Assembly: GCF_964199755.1 (NCBI RefSeq)
Contig: NC_133897.1
Span: 19,458,492 to 19,522,491 of the forward strand
Source: Larus michahellis
Lineage: Eukaryota > Chordata > Aves > Charadriiformes > Laridae
Reading direction: 5' to 3'
Length of the DNA stretch: 64,000 nt
Positions 13,801 through 24,100 of the stretch are shown here, one piece after another (positions within the stretch are counted from its first letter, which is position 1; every line of letters starts with the position of its first letter). The notes beneath the pieces are model-generated. The model was not told where the DNA came from, made no database searches, and was given only the letters and a program-made list of their open reading frames with translations. Both the position numbers and the translations under genes were made by a program.

Positions 13801-16800
13801 ATGGGTGCGGGTGCCCCATGGCAGCCACTGCCCTGGCAGGAGCCAGGCCCATAGCACCAGAACTACCATCCCAGCAGGCAATGGGATAACACCACATGCG
13901 CTGGGGTCATTTCAACAAATAAAGACATTTTAATTCAGAAGTTTGGTTTCAGTAGCAAACGATGACGTGCAAGTTATTCAACACATGTTCAAAAAATTTT
14001 GTTCAAAAACTTGTTCTTGTGGGAAAACTGTTCCAAATTTTTCTTCCTTCTGAAGAGTATTATAGGTGAGATCTCCAATGCATTTTCCAAACATCAGTCC
14101 TTCCATGAATATTATTTACCTCAGTGAAGAAAGACAGCAACCTCAATTAAAAGCTGGAGCCCCCCAGGCCCCTGTGACATCTCGGAGCAGAAAAGGGAAC
14201 CTGCTGGCTCTGGCTGGCCCAGGCATCTCCCAAAGGTACAAATTTCCCTTGGAGGAAGGGACTCTGCAGAAAATATGCTCCAGCCCCTCTTCACATACCT
14301 GTGCCCTCCTGCGTCCTCCTCTGAGCTGTGGGAGAGAGAACGGGGGCAGCCCCACGTCTCCATCCCACTGTCACGCAGCAATGGAAATGTTCCCAGAGTA
14401 AATATCAGCCTTTGCATAGCCATGAATTTCTAAAACTCTCTGTACTGTGTGGGCTTCACTGGTTAATAAACCAGTTTTCCAAAAAGAGAACACAGTTTTT
14501 TAAGCCTGTTCTCAAAAGAAATATAAAGTAATGCACAATTAATTGCAATCCATAATAATTTAGATACTTAGGGATAATCAAACAAAACGAACTGCAAATG
14601 CTATTCGATACACAGACACGGAAGTAAATCAAGCAAACTGGAGCTGTTCATAAATAGAGAGTTGAAAAAATTAAAAATTAGGACACTATCACAGAACAAC
14701 TATCTCTTTGCTAGTATTTGGTTGGGAATAAACTTTTTTTATTCACAGTAGAGGGCAGTTCTCACTGTGCTGGTGTTAAATAGTAGTCTTCCCTCAGCGA
14801 TCTCACTGAGAAAGGAGAATTGATCTGCTGAGAACATTTTGCTTTGCAACGAAGCAGATTTGGAGTACGACTTTGAGGGCAGACTGAAGGGAAGTGAATA
14901 TTCCCCATGGCTTGTCTGTGGAAACCCAACTTCAGAGTTGACGGGATGTGTTTGTCCTAAGCCCACATGTCTCCCTCAGAACGTGACGCAGCCTCATGCC
15001 CTTTGCTATAAGACAAAACCTCGAAGTCCAAACCAATATCTTTCTTCAGTCGTCTGAAACCTCAGTGACCCCTCCAGCTCCTTCCACCTCCCCGGGGGGA
15101 CAGTAATCCACACCACCAGGGCCGTGGGCTTCCCTGTCACCTCCCACGCCATCCCCGTGCACCGTGCTTTTCAGTTCCTCCTTTTGCATGGCTCAGCAGC
15201 CCCATGGCTCTGCCAGGGCCACCTCTGCCACCCAAACCCACCCATGTGCATATTATATAGCATTTAAAAAAAGATATATCATTTTGCTAATTTTCTATGA
15301 AGTGCAGTTTTTAAAACTATTATGGAAAGAGGATGTAATAGTTATGAGAGAGACGGGAGCTGCTGAGGAAGACACGGCACCAAATCCACGGGCTGAATTT
15401 CAAATACATGGAAAACGTGTGTGGCTCTGAGGGCTTTGGCCGCTGGAAGGGCCTAGGACTGCTCCTCTGCTCACTTGTGTTGCCGTCCCCCCAGTGGGGG
15501 AATAAAAAAGAAATTTTAAAAAATACTTCATTGTGTTTTAAGTCCTTTGTGCACAAATTTTGCAGGGTGACTTCCAGCCCTTGTAGGGGTAGCCGTGCCA
15601 AGTAACTGCTTGCCTTCTAGAAACTGTCATTTAAAATATTTCTAGAGTATCTCTCTTTGGTCATCAGTTTTTCAGTCTGTTTACTTTTCAAAAAATAGCT
15701 GTTAGATACTCTGATCATAGTAAACACTTTTTTTATGCTTTTATAGCGTGGGGAAAGAAGGTGGCTCCAAATAATAACTCTACAGTACTTACACTGTGGC
15801 TTGTGGCATTGCCTGCATTTTAGTCACTACTCTCCCGCTGTTAATTCCTTAATATTTAGTTTTTCTCTTTGGTTGCTATCAAGAGAAGGGCTGAGTTTTT
15901 TCTAGGACTCTGGGACCTTTTTCTCACTATTTAGGGGCCATTTTACATTTTCAACTTGTATTTTGTCTCCTGCTCATCTTCCATCCCTGCTGCAAGGGCA
16001 GCACATGGCTACCTGCACCATCTGAGAGGATTACATGGGCCCCTGCGAGGTCTGGCACCTTACTGCTATTGGGACTGTCGGTATGCAATTGTCTTTGGCA
16101 TCACAAGTTTGCCTGTTTGTTGAAAACTAAATCCTCCATTTTTCAGTGCCACATTTGCCCTCACAAACTCGTAGGCTAAATGCCCTCTGGGCGTAAGATG
16201 ATAAGGCGGTACCGAAGTCATGAGGAGCTGATGTGTTCCAGGTGTGACATCCCTGCTGTTTCTGCTCTAGTTTTCATTCCTTTATCCTGTGCATTTTGCC
16301 AAAGGCCAGCTTTTGCTTTTATGCTGAGACCCTCCCCCAGGCCTGTATGCAATGCTCAAATAGATGCTTTTCCGTTTTTCTCTGCATCTGCCCTTGTTTG
16401 GAAGATGATTTTTATGGGGGTGGGAAATGTGGTGCTCGTTAGCCTGTACCTTAGTCAGATGCTGTTAAATTGTACCTTCCTCCCACTGTCTACCACCAGT
16501 GTGACTTTATGTCTGTTTGCAGATATGTTATCATGGACCTGAAACTTTTTGCTAGCATTCTTTGCTTGCAGGGACTCAAAAAGCACCGGGACACGAGCTG
16601 CAGATGCTGCTGTAGATGCTGTTCTGTATGATGAGCTCCCTTGAGCCTCACGTCCCTCGCACCCAGGCAGGGCCAGGGGAGTTCACGGGGTTGCTCGCAG
16701 GAGCAAAAGAAGCAGCAGGCAGCACCTGCAGCAAAGCGTGCTGAAGTTAGTAAGAGGCTTTTAAGCCCCCACCTTCATTTTTTTTGCCCTGTCCTTTAAC

Positions 16801-18899
16801 CTTTGCTCTTCAGTGCTCACAAACCCAGGAGGAGGCAGCAGGGATTTGCTGTTCCCCTCCCACACCCACTCGGAGGAGGCTGCCACACAGGTGTGATGAA
16901 GTGCCCATCCACACAGTGCTCTGCACTGGGGCTGAGCCCTTGGTGTCTGTGCCTGCCCACTGCAGCCTGGGCTAAGGGGTGGGCCCTGCTGCAAGATGGT
17001 TCCATTGCATGCTTGTCTTTTAAAACTGGGGTGTAAACACCTTGCTGGAAGCACAGGCAGCTTCTCTTATTCTGATGCTACCTGGAAAGGAGAAGCCGGG
17101 CAGTATGGCAAAGAGGAGAGGTATAAATACTGCATAACATCCTTATATATTCACTCACTTACCTCTCTTTTCTATTATTTTGTAACCATCATATAAATAA
17201 AGGCATTTTCCCTTCCACAGCCATCCACATCTTTTACTTTATGCTGCAATGGGCTTAGAAACCACTTGGGGGAACTTTTTCCATTGCAGTTAATTACAGA
17301 TAAAGAAATGTTGTCACAAATACCTACTGATCTGACTCAGCTGCTTTTATGAGCACTGAATATCATAGAAATCCAGCTGATTTCACTGAGAAATGTCAAA
17401 TGCTTAGGACACTTGAAAATAAAGCACTCTAAAGAGCTGTATAGTTTGGGAAAGTTTGAATTTGAGTGAGTTCCCAATTAAGCATCAAACTGGCACTGAA
17501 AGACTTTTTTTAAGTCTCAAACTGTATCCTGGCCTACAAAAATGGGGAAATGTTATTTTGTTGTTAAATAGGATTTTGTAGCGCTGCCAGAGAACTATTG
17601 TGAACAGTTAAGATAGATGCCACGTTAGAAATGGTTCAACACAAACCAGCGTAAATCTCGTAGGGCTTTTTCTCCTTAAAAAAAATAAAATGCTTCATTT
17701 AAAATATTGTTTGGGGGCTCACAAGCAGAAGCGGTGAGTGGAAGCTGGACTGGGCACCAAGAGCCTTCATTAATAGCAAAAAGCGGCGAAGCAGCGTTCC
17801 CGGGTGCCAGCCAGGAGTGGCAGAGAGGCAGCAGCATCACCAGGTGGAGCTCTGCCCCTCTCTTCGCCTGGAAAATCCTCCCTCGAAATGTAAGGCCATA
17901 CATTTTCCATGTGTAAGGCCGTACATGTTACAAAACACAGTTTTTAAGGGACGTCCGTTGAATTTAATTCTGAACCCTAAATATCAGCGTGCTGCTGTGC
18001 GGTGCTGTGGTGCCGGCACGTGGTGCGGGAGGGAGAGTTTGCAGGGAGGCTCTTTGGGGAAGGGGGACTGGGGGATGCTCATGGGTGGGAGGCATGGGGA
18101 CACCTGCGATGGGTGCTCAGTGTCTACATGTGGGTCTCCCTTTCCCTGAAGGAGGTGTAGATTTTGTTAGACACTTTGATCATCTGCAGGGGACGTTTTC
18201 AGCAGGCTGATACAGCGGTCCCGTCCTAGCACGGGCACACGGCAGCCCCAGCGTGGGAGGGCCACCAGCACTGGTGGTTTCCTGGGGGCTGGGAGACATG
18301 GCACCACATCCAGACAGCTCCGAGAGAGGGGACGAGGCCTCGGGGAAGGGCCCTGTGCCCCTCTCACTTACAGCCCTGTGACTCTGCCAACTGCTCCTGG
18401 TTTCACCACTGAACCCCTTTCCAGCCCGGCTGCCGGGCACCCAGCACTGCCCCGGCCCCTTTTTCCCATTAATCAGTTTTCCCCCCCGGATGCTCTGCTC
18501 ACTCCCACCCACCCTGCCGGTGTGTGTGGCCTTCTCCAGCCAGGCTGCCCAGAGCACTTCAGATACCAGGATTACAGCATTTCCCATGCTGTGATTTTTC
18601 ACAAAACACCAACACAGTAATACAATAGGCTTCTAAGAATGGCAGAAATGAAAAATTACCCAGTACAGGGCCTAGTCACAACCCTTAATGCCTCAAACTA
18701 ACTCCAGGAGCAGCTTCACTTAAAACAAATGGACTATTAAGGCCTTAATTTATGCCTTTGAACAAACACCTAATTCCCTTTACCTGTGGCAAATCATGGA
18801 GACATCCACGTATGCTCCAGTGAAATCGACAGAACTAAGGCCCACGGCTGAGGCTCATCACGCGGCTGGTTGCAGTCCAGGACTGGGGCCAGTGAACAC
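4809..18899. other. Intergenic DNA, no gene recognised
   Basis: About 14 kb without a coding exon, LTR or young CR1 that I can support, apart from a short (GT)n run. GC content rises at 17985-18560, where overlapping open frames of up to 140 codons occur on both strands without recognisable motifs. A 23-bp direct repeat around TGTAAGGCC(A/G)TACAT lies at 17887-17926. Confidence 0.6.
7848..7862 (+). repeat. Short (GT)n run
   Basis: Seven GT units in gene-poor DNA. Confidence 0.85.
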
Positions 18900-18960
18900 T
18901 GCCCTGTCCCCCTCCCCCTCCTCCTTCTCCTCCTCTACCTCCTCTTCCTCCTCACACAGC
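18900..18960 (+). repeat. Pyrimidine-rich (CTC/CCT) low-complexity run
   Basis: CCCTCCCCCTCCTCCTTCTC and CTCCTCTTCCTCCTC-type sequence, almost pure pyrimidine on the plus strand, about 150 bp before the purine array at 19113. Confidence 0.9.
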
Positions 18961-19112
18961 AGGGCCAAGGGGAAACGCTCTGAGCAGAAGCGTTTTTCTT
19001 TGTGACAGTGTTGAATTCTGTGGCAGAGGCCCCAGTGTCAGTCCCTGGGGCCTGTGCCCAAAGTGCAAGTGACTGCAACAAACCAATGGACTGGTGTGAG
19101 AAAGAAAAAAAG

Positions 19113-20430
19113 GGGAGAGGAGAGGAGAGGGAGAGGAGAGGGAGAGGAGAGGAGAGGAGAGGAGAGGAGAGGAGAGGAGAGGAGAGGAGAGGGAGAGGAG
19201 AGGAGAGGAGAGGAGAGGAGAGGAGAGGAGAGGGAGAGGAGAGGAGAGGAGAGGAGAGGAGAGGAGAGGAGAGGAGAGGAGAGGAGAGGGAGAGGAGAGG
19301 AGAGGAGAGGAGAGGAGAGGAGAGGAGAGGAGAGGGAGAGGAGAGGAGAGGAGAGGAGAGGAGAGGAGAGGAGAGGAGAGGAGAGGAGAGGGAGAGGAGA
19401 GGAGAGGAGAGGAGAGGAGAGGAGAGGAGAGGAGAGGAGAGGAGAGGAGAGGAGAGGGAGAGGAGAGGAGAGGGAGAGGAGAGGAGAGGGAGAGGAGAGG
19501 AGAGGAGAGGAGAGAGAGGAGAGGGAGAGGAGAGGAGAGGAGAGAGAGGAGAGGAGAGAGAGGAGAGAGAGAGGAGAGGAGAGGAGAGGAGAGGAGAGGA
19601 GAGGAGAGGAGAGGAGAGGAGAGGAGAGGAGAGAGAGGAGAGGGAGAGGAGAGGAGAGGAGAGGAGAGGAGAGGAGAGGAGAGGAGAGGAGAGGAGAGGA
19701 GAGGAGAGGAGAGGAGAGAGAGGAGAGGGAGAGGAGAGGAGAGGAGAGGAGAGGAGAGGAGAGGAGAGGAGAGGAGAGGGAGAGGAGAGGAGAGGAGAGG
19801 AGAGAGAGGAGAGGGAGAGGAGAGGAGAGGAGAGGGAGAGGAGAGGAGAGGAGAGGAGAGGAGAGGAGAGGAGAGGAGAGGAGAGGAGAGGAGAGGAGAG
19901 GAGAGGAGAGGAGAGGAGAGGGAGAGGAGAGGAGAGGAGAGAGAGGAGAGGAGAGGAGAGGAGAGGAGAGGAGAGGAGAGGAGAGGAGAGGGAGAGGAGA
20001 GGAGAGGAGAGGAGAGAGAGGAGAGGAGAGGAGAGGAGAGGAGAGGAGAGGAGAGGAGAGGAGAGGAGAGGAGAGGAGAGGAGAGGAGAGGAGAGGAGAG
20101 GAGAGGAGAGGAGAGGGAGAGGAGAGGAGAGGAGAGGAGAGGAGAGGAGAGGAGAGGAGAGGAGAGGAGAGGGAGAGGAGAGGAGAGGAGAGAGAGGAGA
20201 GGAGAGAGAGGAGAGGGAGAGGAGAGGAGAGGAGAGAGAGGAGAGGGAGAGGAGAGGAGAGGAGAGAGAGGAGAGGAGAGAGAGGAGAGGGAGAGGAGAG
20301 GAGAGGAGAGAGAGGAGAGGAGAGGAGAGGAGAGGAGAGGAGAGGAGAGGAGAGGAGAGGAGAGGAGAGGAGAGGAGAGGAGAGGAGAGGAGAGGAGAGG
20401 AGAGGAGAGGAGAGGAGAGGAGAGGAGAGG
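19113..20430 (+). repeat. Pure-purine pentanucleotide array (AGAGG)n, about 1.3 kb
   Basis: About 1318 bp of uninterrupted G and A on the plus strand, built from AGAGG pentamers with frequent 6-bp variants (AGAGGG) and 7-bp variants (AGAGAGG). There are no pyrimidines, so no stop codons occur in any plus frame and long apparent open frames appear on both strands; none is a gene. Between about 20201 and 20300 a 30-bp higher-order unit (GGAGAGAGAGGAGAGGGAGA plus two more pentamers) repeats, and similar units recur near 19510, 19630 and 19715. Such polypurine mirror sequence can form triplex DNA. Confidence 0.98.
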
Positions 20431-23400
20431 CCTCCTGCTCTTCCAGGGTCCTGAGAATGTCCTCAAAGAACAGGAAGATGCTTCAGAGGAAGCCAGAGGG
20501 ACCAACAAAGCTGAGGTCTGCTGCTCCCCCAAGGAGACAACAGGGAAGAAAATACATGTGAGGAGCAATAGTCCCAGACGATTTTGTTAGAAATATCTGT
20601 CATAAGGTAACTCTCTAGCATTGAAAACAGGAGAGTAAATGCAACACATACATGAAAAGATAATTCCAGTATTTAGATTTCATTTTTCTTCCTAGTTAAA
20701 CACCAGGAAGTCCTGATATTAACCTGCAGAAATCATTGCCCCCCTGGGAACTGTGTACCCACAGTGTAGCTGAGACCTTCATGGTCTTGTGTAATTGAAC
20801 CTGAGGCACCTCATGGTGGCCGAGTGCTGCAGAATAATCTGGGGGTGTCACATCAGCTTTTTAAAGGTAGGAAAGCATCCCTCTGGACTGCGATGAGAGT
20901 CTCCAAACCACAGCCACCGAGAAGAGACTCGCCAGCCCCCAGGTCACCCACTGACAACCACAGGTGGGGCAAAAGCTCCACAAAGTGAGCAGGAAGGAGG
21001 CTGGGCCTCAGCATCTCTCTCTAAGAGACGGGAAGGTTAGAGAGCTCGGAGGAGGGGTACCTGTTGCTTTGCTGCTATTTTAGCACTCTGCATCCAGAAG
21101 CCAAGCTGACCAAAAGCAATCAGAACAGGGATTTGATGGCCTAAACTGATACTTCTGTGGAAAGTGGATTTCATCTATGGCTCCCATCTGCCTAGCTGTG
21201 AGAGATGCCTGCCTCTGAGAGAGGGACAAGCACACAATCACCACTGAATATTTGGCCCTCCAGCCTGCTGCTTTCCTTGCTGAAGCCATGGCAGCACTCT
21301 TCCTCGGCACAGCCCACAGCACTGGGCAGCACTCCCCAGGATGGAGGAGCACCCCAAGACATGTCCTGAGCCCCCATTTTAGCCACCTCCCAAATCATGA
21401 CCAGTGCTGATGGCCCTTTCTTCTGGCCTCTTTTTTTTTTTGCTTTCACATCACTGACTCTTTCGGTTTCTCAGCTATACCCTTTCACATGGCAGTTTAG
21501 GCAACAAATTTATGCCTAACTTAAAGTTTTATCCATTTTTTAGCTGCCGTGTATTACCATGGGACCCGTGCTTTTGAGAATTGTGGGACAGATACAATGC
21601 CACGGAGAGGTGGCTTTCTCAGAATCCACAGGATGCGTCTTCACAGGCCTGATGGCAGATGTGTTCCTAACCCCTCTGCAGAGGAAACCCAGTCTGGTCT
21701 GGCCTGATAGGGCAAAGGGTTTCTGGAATAATGCGCATGATAGTTGTTCAAAATGGTATCCACTAAGCTGAGAACAGAGATAGTCGCAGGACAGGATGTG
21801 ACATCATGAGACCTGTGAAGAGATTTGCTTTTTCAGATCACAGAGAACACACAGAGCGCTTGGTAGTCCAGGGTATGCATATAAATAAATATTTGTAAGG
21901 TTGTTTTTCAATAATAAATATGATTTTGTGGTCTTTTTCAGGTCATTGGATAAACCTTAGAGACTCAAAGCACAGCTGAGCCTATGCAGCTGCCCTTGGT
22001 GGAAGGTCACGACTGGGATTTGCAGGAATTTGCACTAAAAAGGCTTGGCTTTGACCAGACCACCAGGGGATTTCTCCTCAGGAAAAACAACAGATTGGCA
22101 TTTTGTATCTCCCTGGTGTGACTTTACACAGTTAACAGGAATCAAAAGGCATTACCACTCTAGAGTTCAGAGGCCCAGCGCTGCCCAACCAGCTCTTGCC
22201 AGGGCTCCAGTTTGCCCAGCAGCATTGGGACAACTGGCAAGAAACCCCTCAGCTTCTGGCTGGGACATCATGGGACCCTGAGGATTTATATCACTATTTA
22301 AAATGTTTGAGTCACAGCAAACATTAAATCTATTATGACAAATTTTTGAATAGAGATTGAAATGATCATTTTTCTTCTCACTGTAGGAGTACACGTTTTT
22401 CTTTGCCTCCTAGTCTAGAGGCTTAGGGTTGCCTGGTTACTCTGACTCAGAAGCTCTGTGAGGTGTCTCTTGGTGAAGGAGCAGATACAATTTGGCAATT
22501 AGAGAAGCTTGATTTGTCATCTAAATGTAGAAATCCTTAGGAAAACATAACCATTTGAAGAGCAGTTGTACAGAAACCGCAGTAAGAAAACTCTCAGAAT
22601 GTGCATTGGTACCGAACATTGCTGATTCGCTTATTGTAGAGGCATGAAGGTCGTTAATAATATATGCAATAATTAGGATTTATTTTTTCAGTGTTCAATT
22701 AATAGAATCCTGTTCATAGCATATATGAATTGCAAATGTGATCAGAAAAGCATTTTTGTTGAAGAATTTCCCCACGGACTAGCGCTATAAAAAGACTCCA
22801 TTGAGCCGGCAATCTATTCATCTCGGGCTGGAGTTAAAGGAACATGATGTATCCAGGTGAGGGCCACAGTACAGCCATCACAGCAAGCTAAACAGTGTCT
22901 TACCTGTTAAGTGTGTATGTAAATATCTATTTATATATATTATGTGTGTGTGGATAAACGGGTGCAGTTGTTCTTACAACTATATATTTGTGCTGATTTG
23001 GGAAATCTGTGATTGCATAAATGGCTTTATTTTGCAAAGTCGTTCCTTTCGAACTGTGGCCATGTTGTTTTCACAGTTGCTTCATAGATGCCCTTTAGCT
23101 GTTTGCATTTTGATGACCGGCAGCAAGCACTTTAAGAACAAGGAGGGGCATTTAATGGTCGGGAAGGTGGGGAACGTTTGTGGAAAAGTGAGATCTGTGG
23201 GAGATCCATGGAGCAGAAAGGCTCAGTCAGTGTAAACTCTAAAAGGTCAGAATTTGATTTAATGAACTTAACCTTCAAGAAAACAAGCCTTTGCCATGTA
23301 AAATATCCCCTTATCCCCTTAGGGTCTCTTTATTCAACTGGCAATAAATGCAGAACAAACAGAATGATGAAAAAGTCCCATGTTGTAAATCTTGCCATGT

Positions 23401-23942
23401 CTTTAATCAAGTGTCGTCGACTCATTTTATATAGCCTAAGATTAAATTTTGGCTACCTAATGCTGTATCTAGTAGGGGTAAGGTAAATCTATGGCATTGT
23501 GATGGTTCCTCTCTACCCTTGTGTTATGCCCACTACTGTAACCCTCGTCACCAAGGTCTGAATCATCACGTGTAACGTCTGCACCAGATGTGCTCTCGTA
23601 GACACCCTTTGGACACTGCTTGGTTGCAAAGGGCAATTGGCTGAAACACCTCCACGCTGTTGGGATTTCCTGCTTCCCACAGTCTGTTTTTTTCAGCTTT
23701 TAAAATGCAATGGCTGTAAGGGAGAAACAGAAAGCAATAGATGTTTGTCCTCTTGTTATTAAAAAAATAGGGATAACTCAGGAAAAATGTACATCACCCA
23801 GGATTATTTTCAGTAGCGTATAACTGGCTGTAACAATAATTTTAAACGTGAATGGATGAAACTGTTAGGCAGTCATGGTACCATGAGGTTCTTGCAAGAA
23901 CTTTGCCAAAGAAAAATTGTGCTTCCCTTATCTCTTACCTAA
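20431..23942. other. Intergenic DNA between two simple arrays
   Basis: No coding exon recognised. Contains the candidate TATA/donor arrangement at 22786-22858 and the AT-rich block before it. Confidence 0.6.
22786..22858 (+). promoter_or_regulatory. Candidate TATA promoter with nearby splice donor
   Basis: TATAAAAAG at 22786-22794 is followed 63-64 bases later by CCAG|GTGAGG (donor GT at 22857-22858). An AT-rich block full of TAAT cores lies upstream (22640-22740). The spacing would allow a start near 22815 and a short first exon. No downstream exon was recognised, so this is a suggestion only. Confidence 0.2.
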
Positions 23943-24100
23943 GTTTTTTTTCTTTTTCTTTTTCTTTTTCTTTTTCTTTTTCTTTTTCTTTTTCTTTTTC
24001 TTTTTCTTTTTCTTTTTCTTTTTCTTTTTCTTTTTCTTTTTCTTTTTTTCTTTTTCTTTTTCTTTCTTTTTCTTCTCCTTTTCCTTTTTTTTTTTTTTTA
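23943..24100 (+). repeat. Hexanucleotide array (TTTTTC)n
   Basis: About 20 copies of TTTTTC in a row, becoming irregular (TTTTTTTC, TTTC, CTTCTCC) toward 24060 and ending in a T run before AACCGG. Frames through it give poly-Phe or Phe-Ser repeats, which are artefacts. Confidence 0.97.

Noticed and set aside
18180-18602. 140-codon minus-strand open frame
   Set aside because: GC-rich segment with competing frames on the other strand; the peptide resembles nothing I know and is rich in Gly, Ser and Pro as expected from composition.
19113-20430. CRISPR-like or coding tandem repeat
   Set aside because: No unique spacers and no repeat/spacer alternation; it is a eukaryotic simple-sequence array.
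18952-20568. Open frames of 466 to 538 codons on both strands
   Set aside because: They run through the pure purine/pyrimidine array, which cannot contain stop codons in these frames. The proteins are only Arg-Gly-Glu or Leu-Ser-Pro repeats of the simple sequence.
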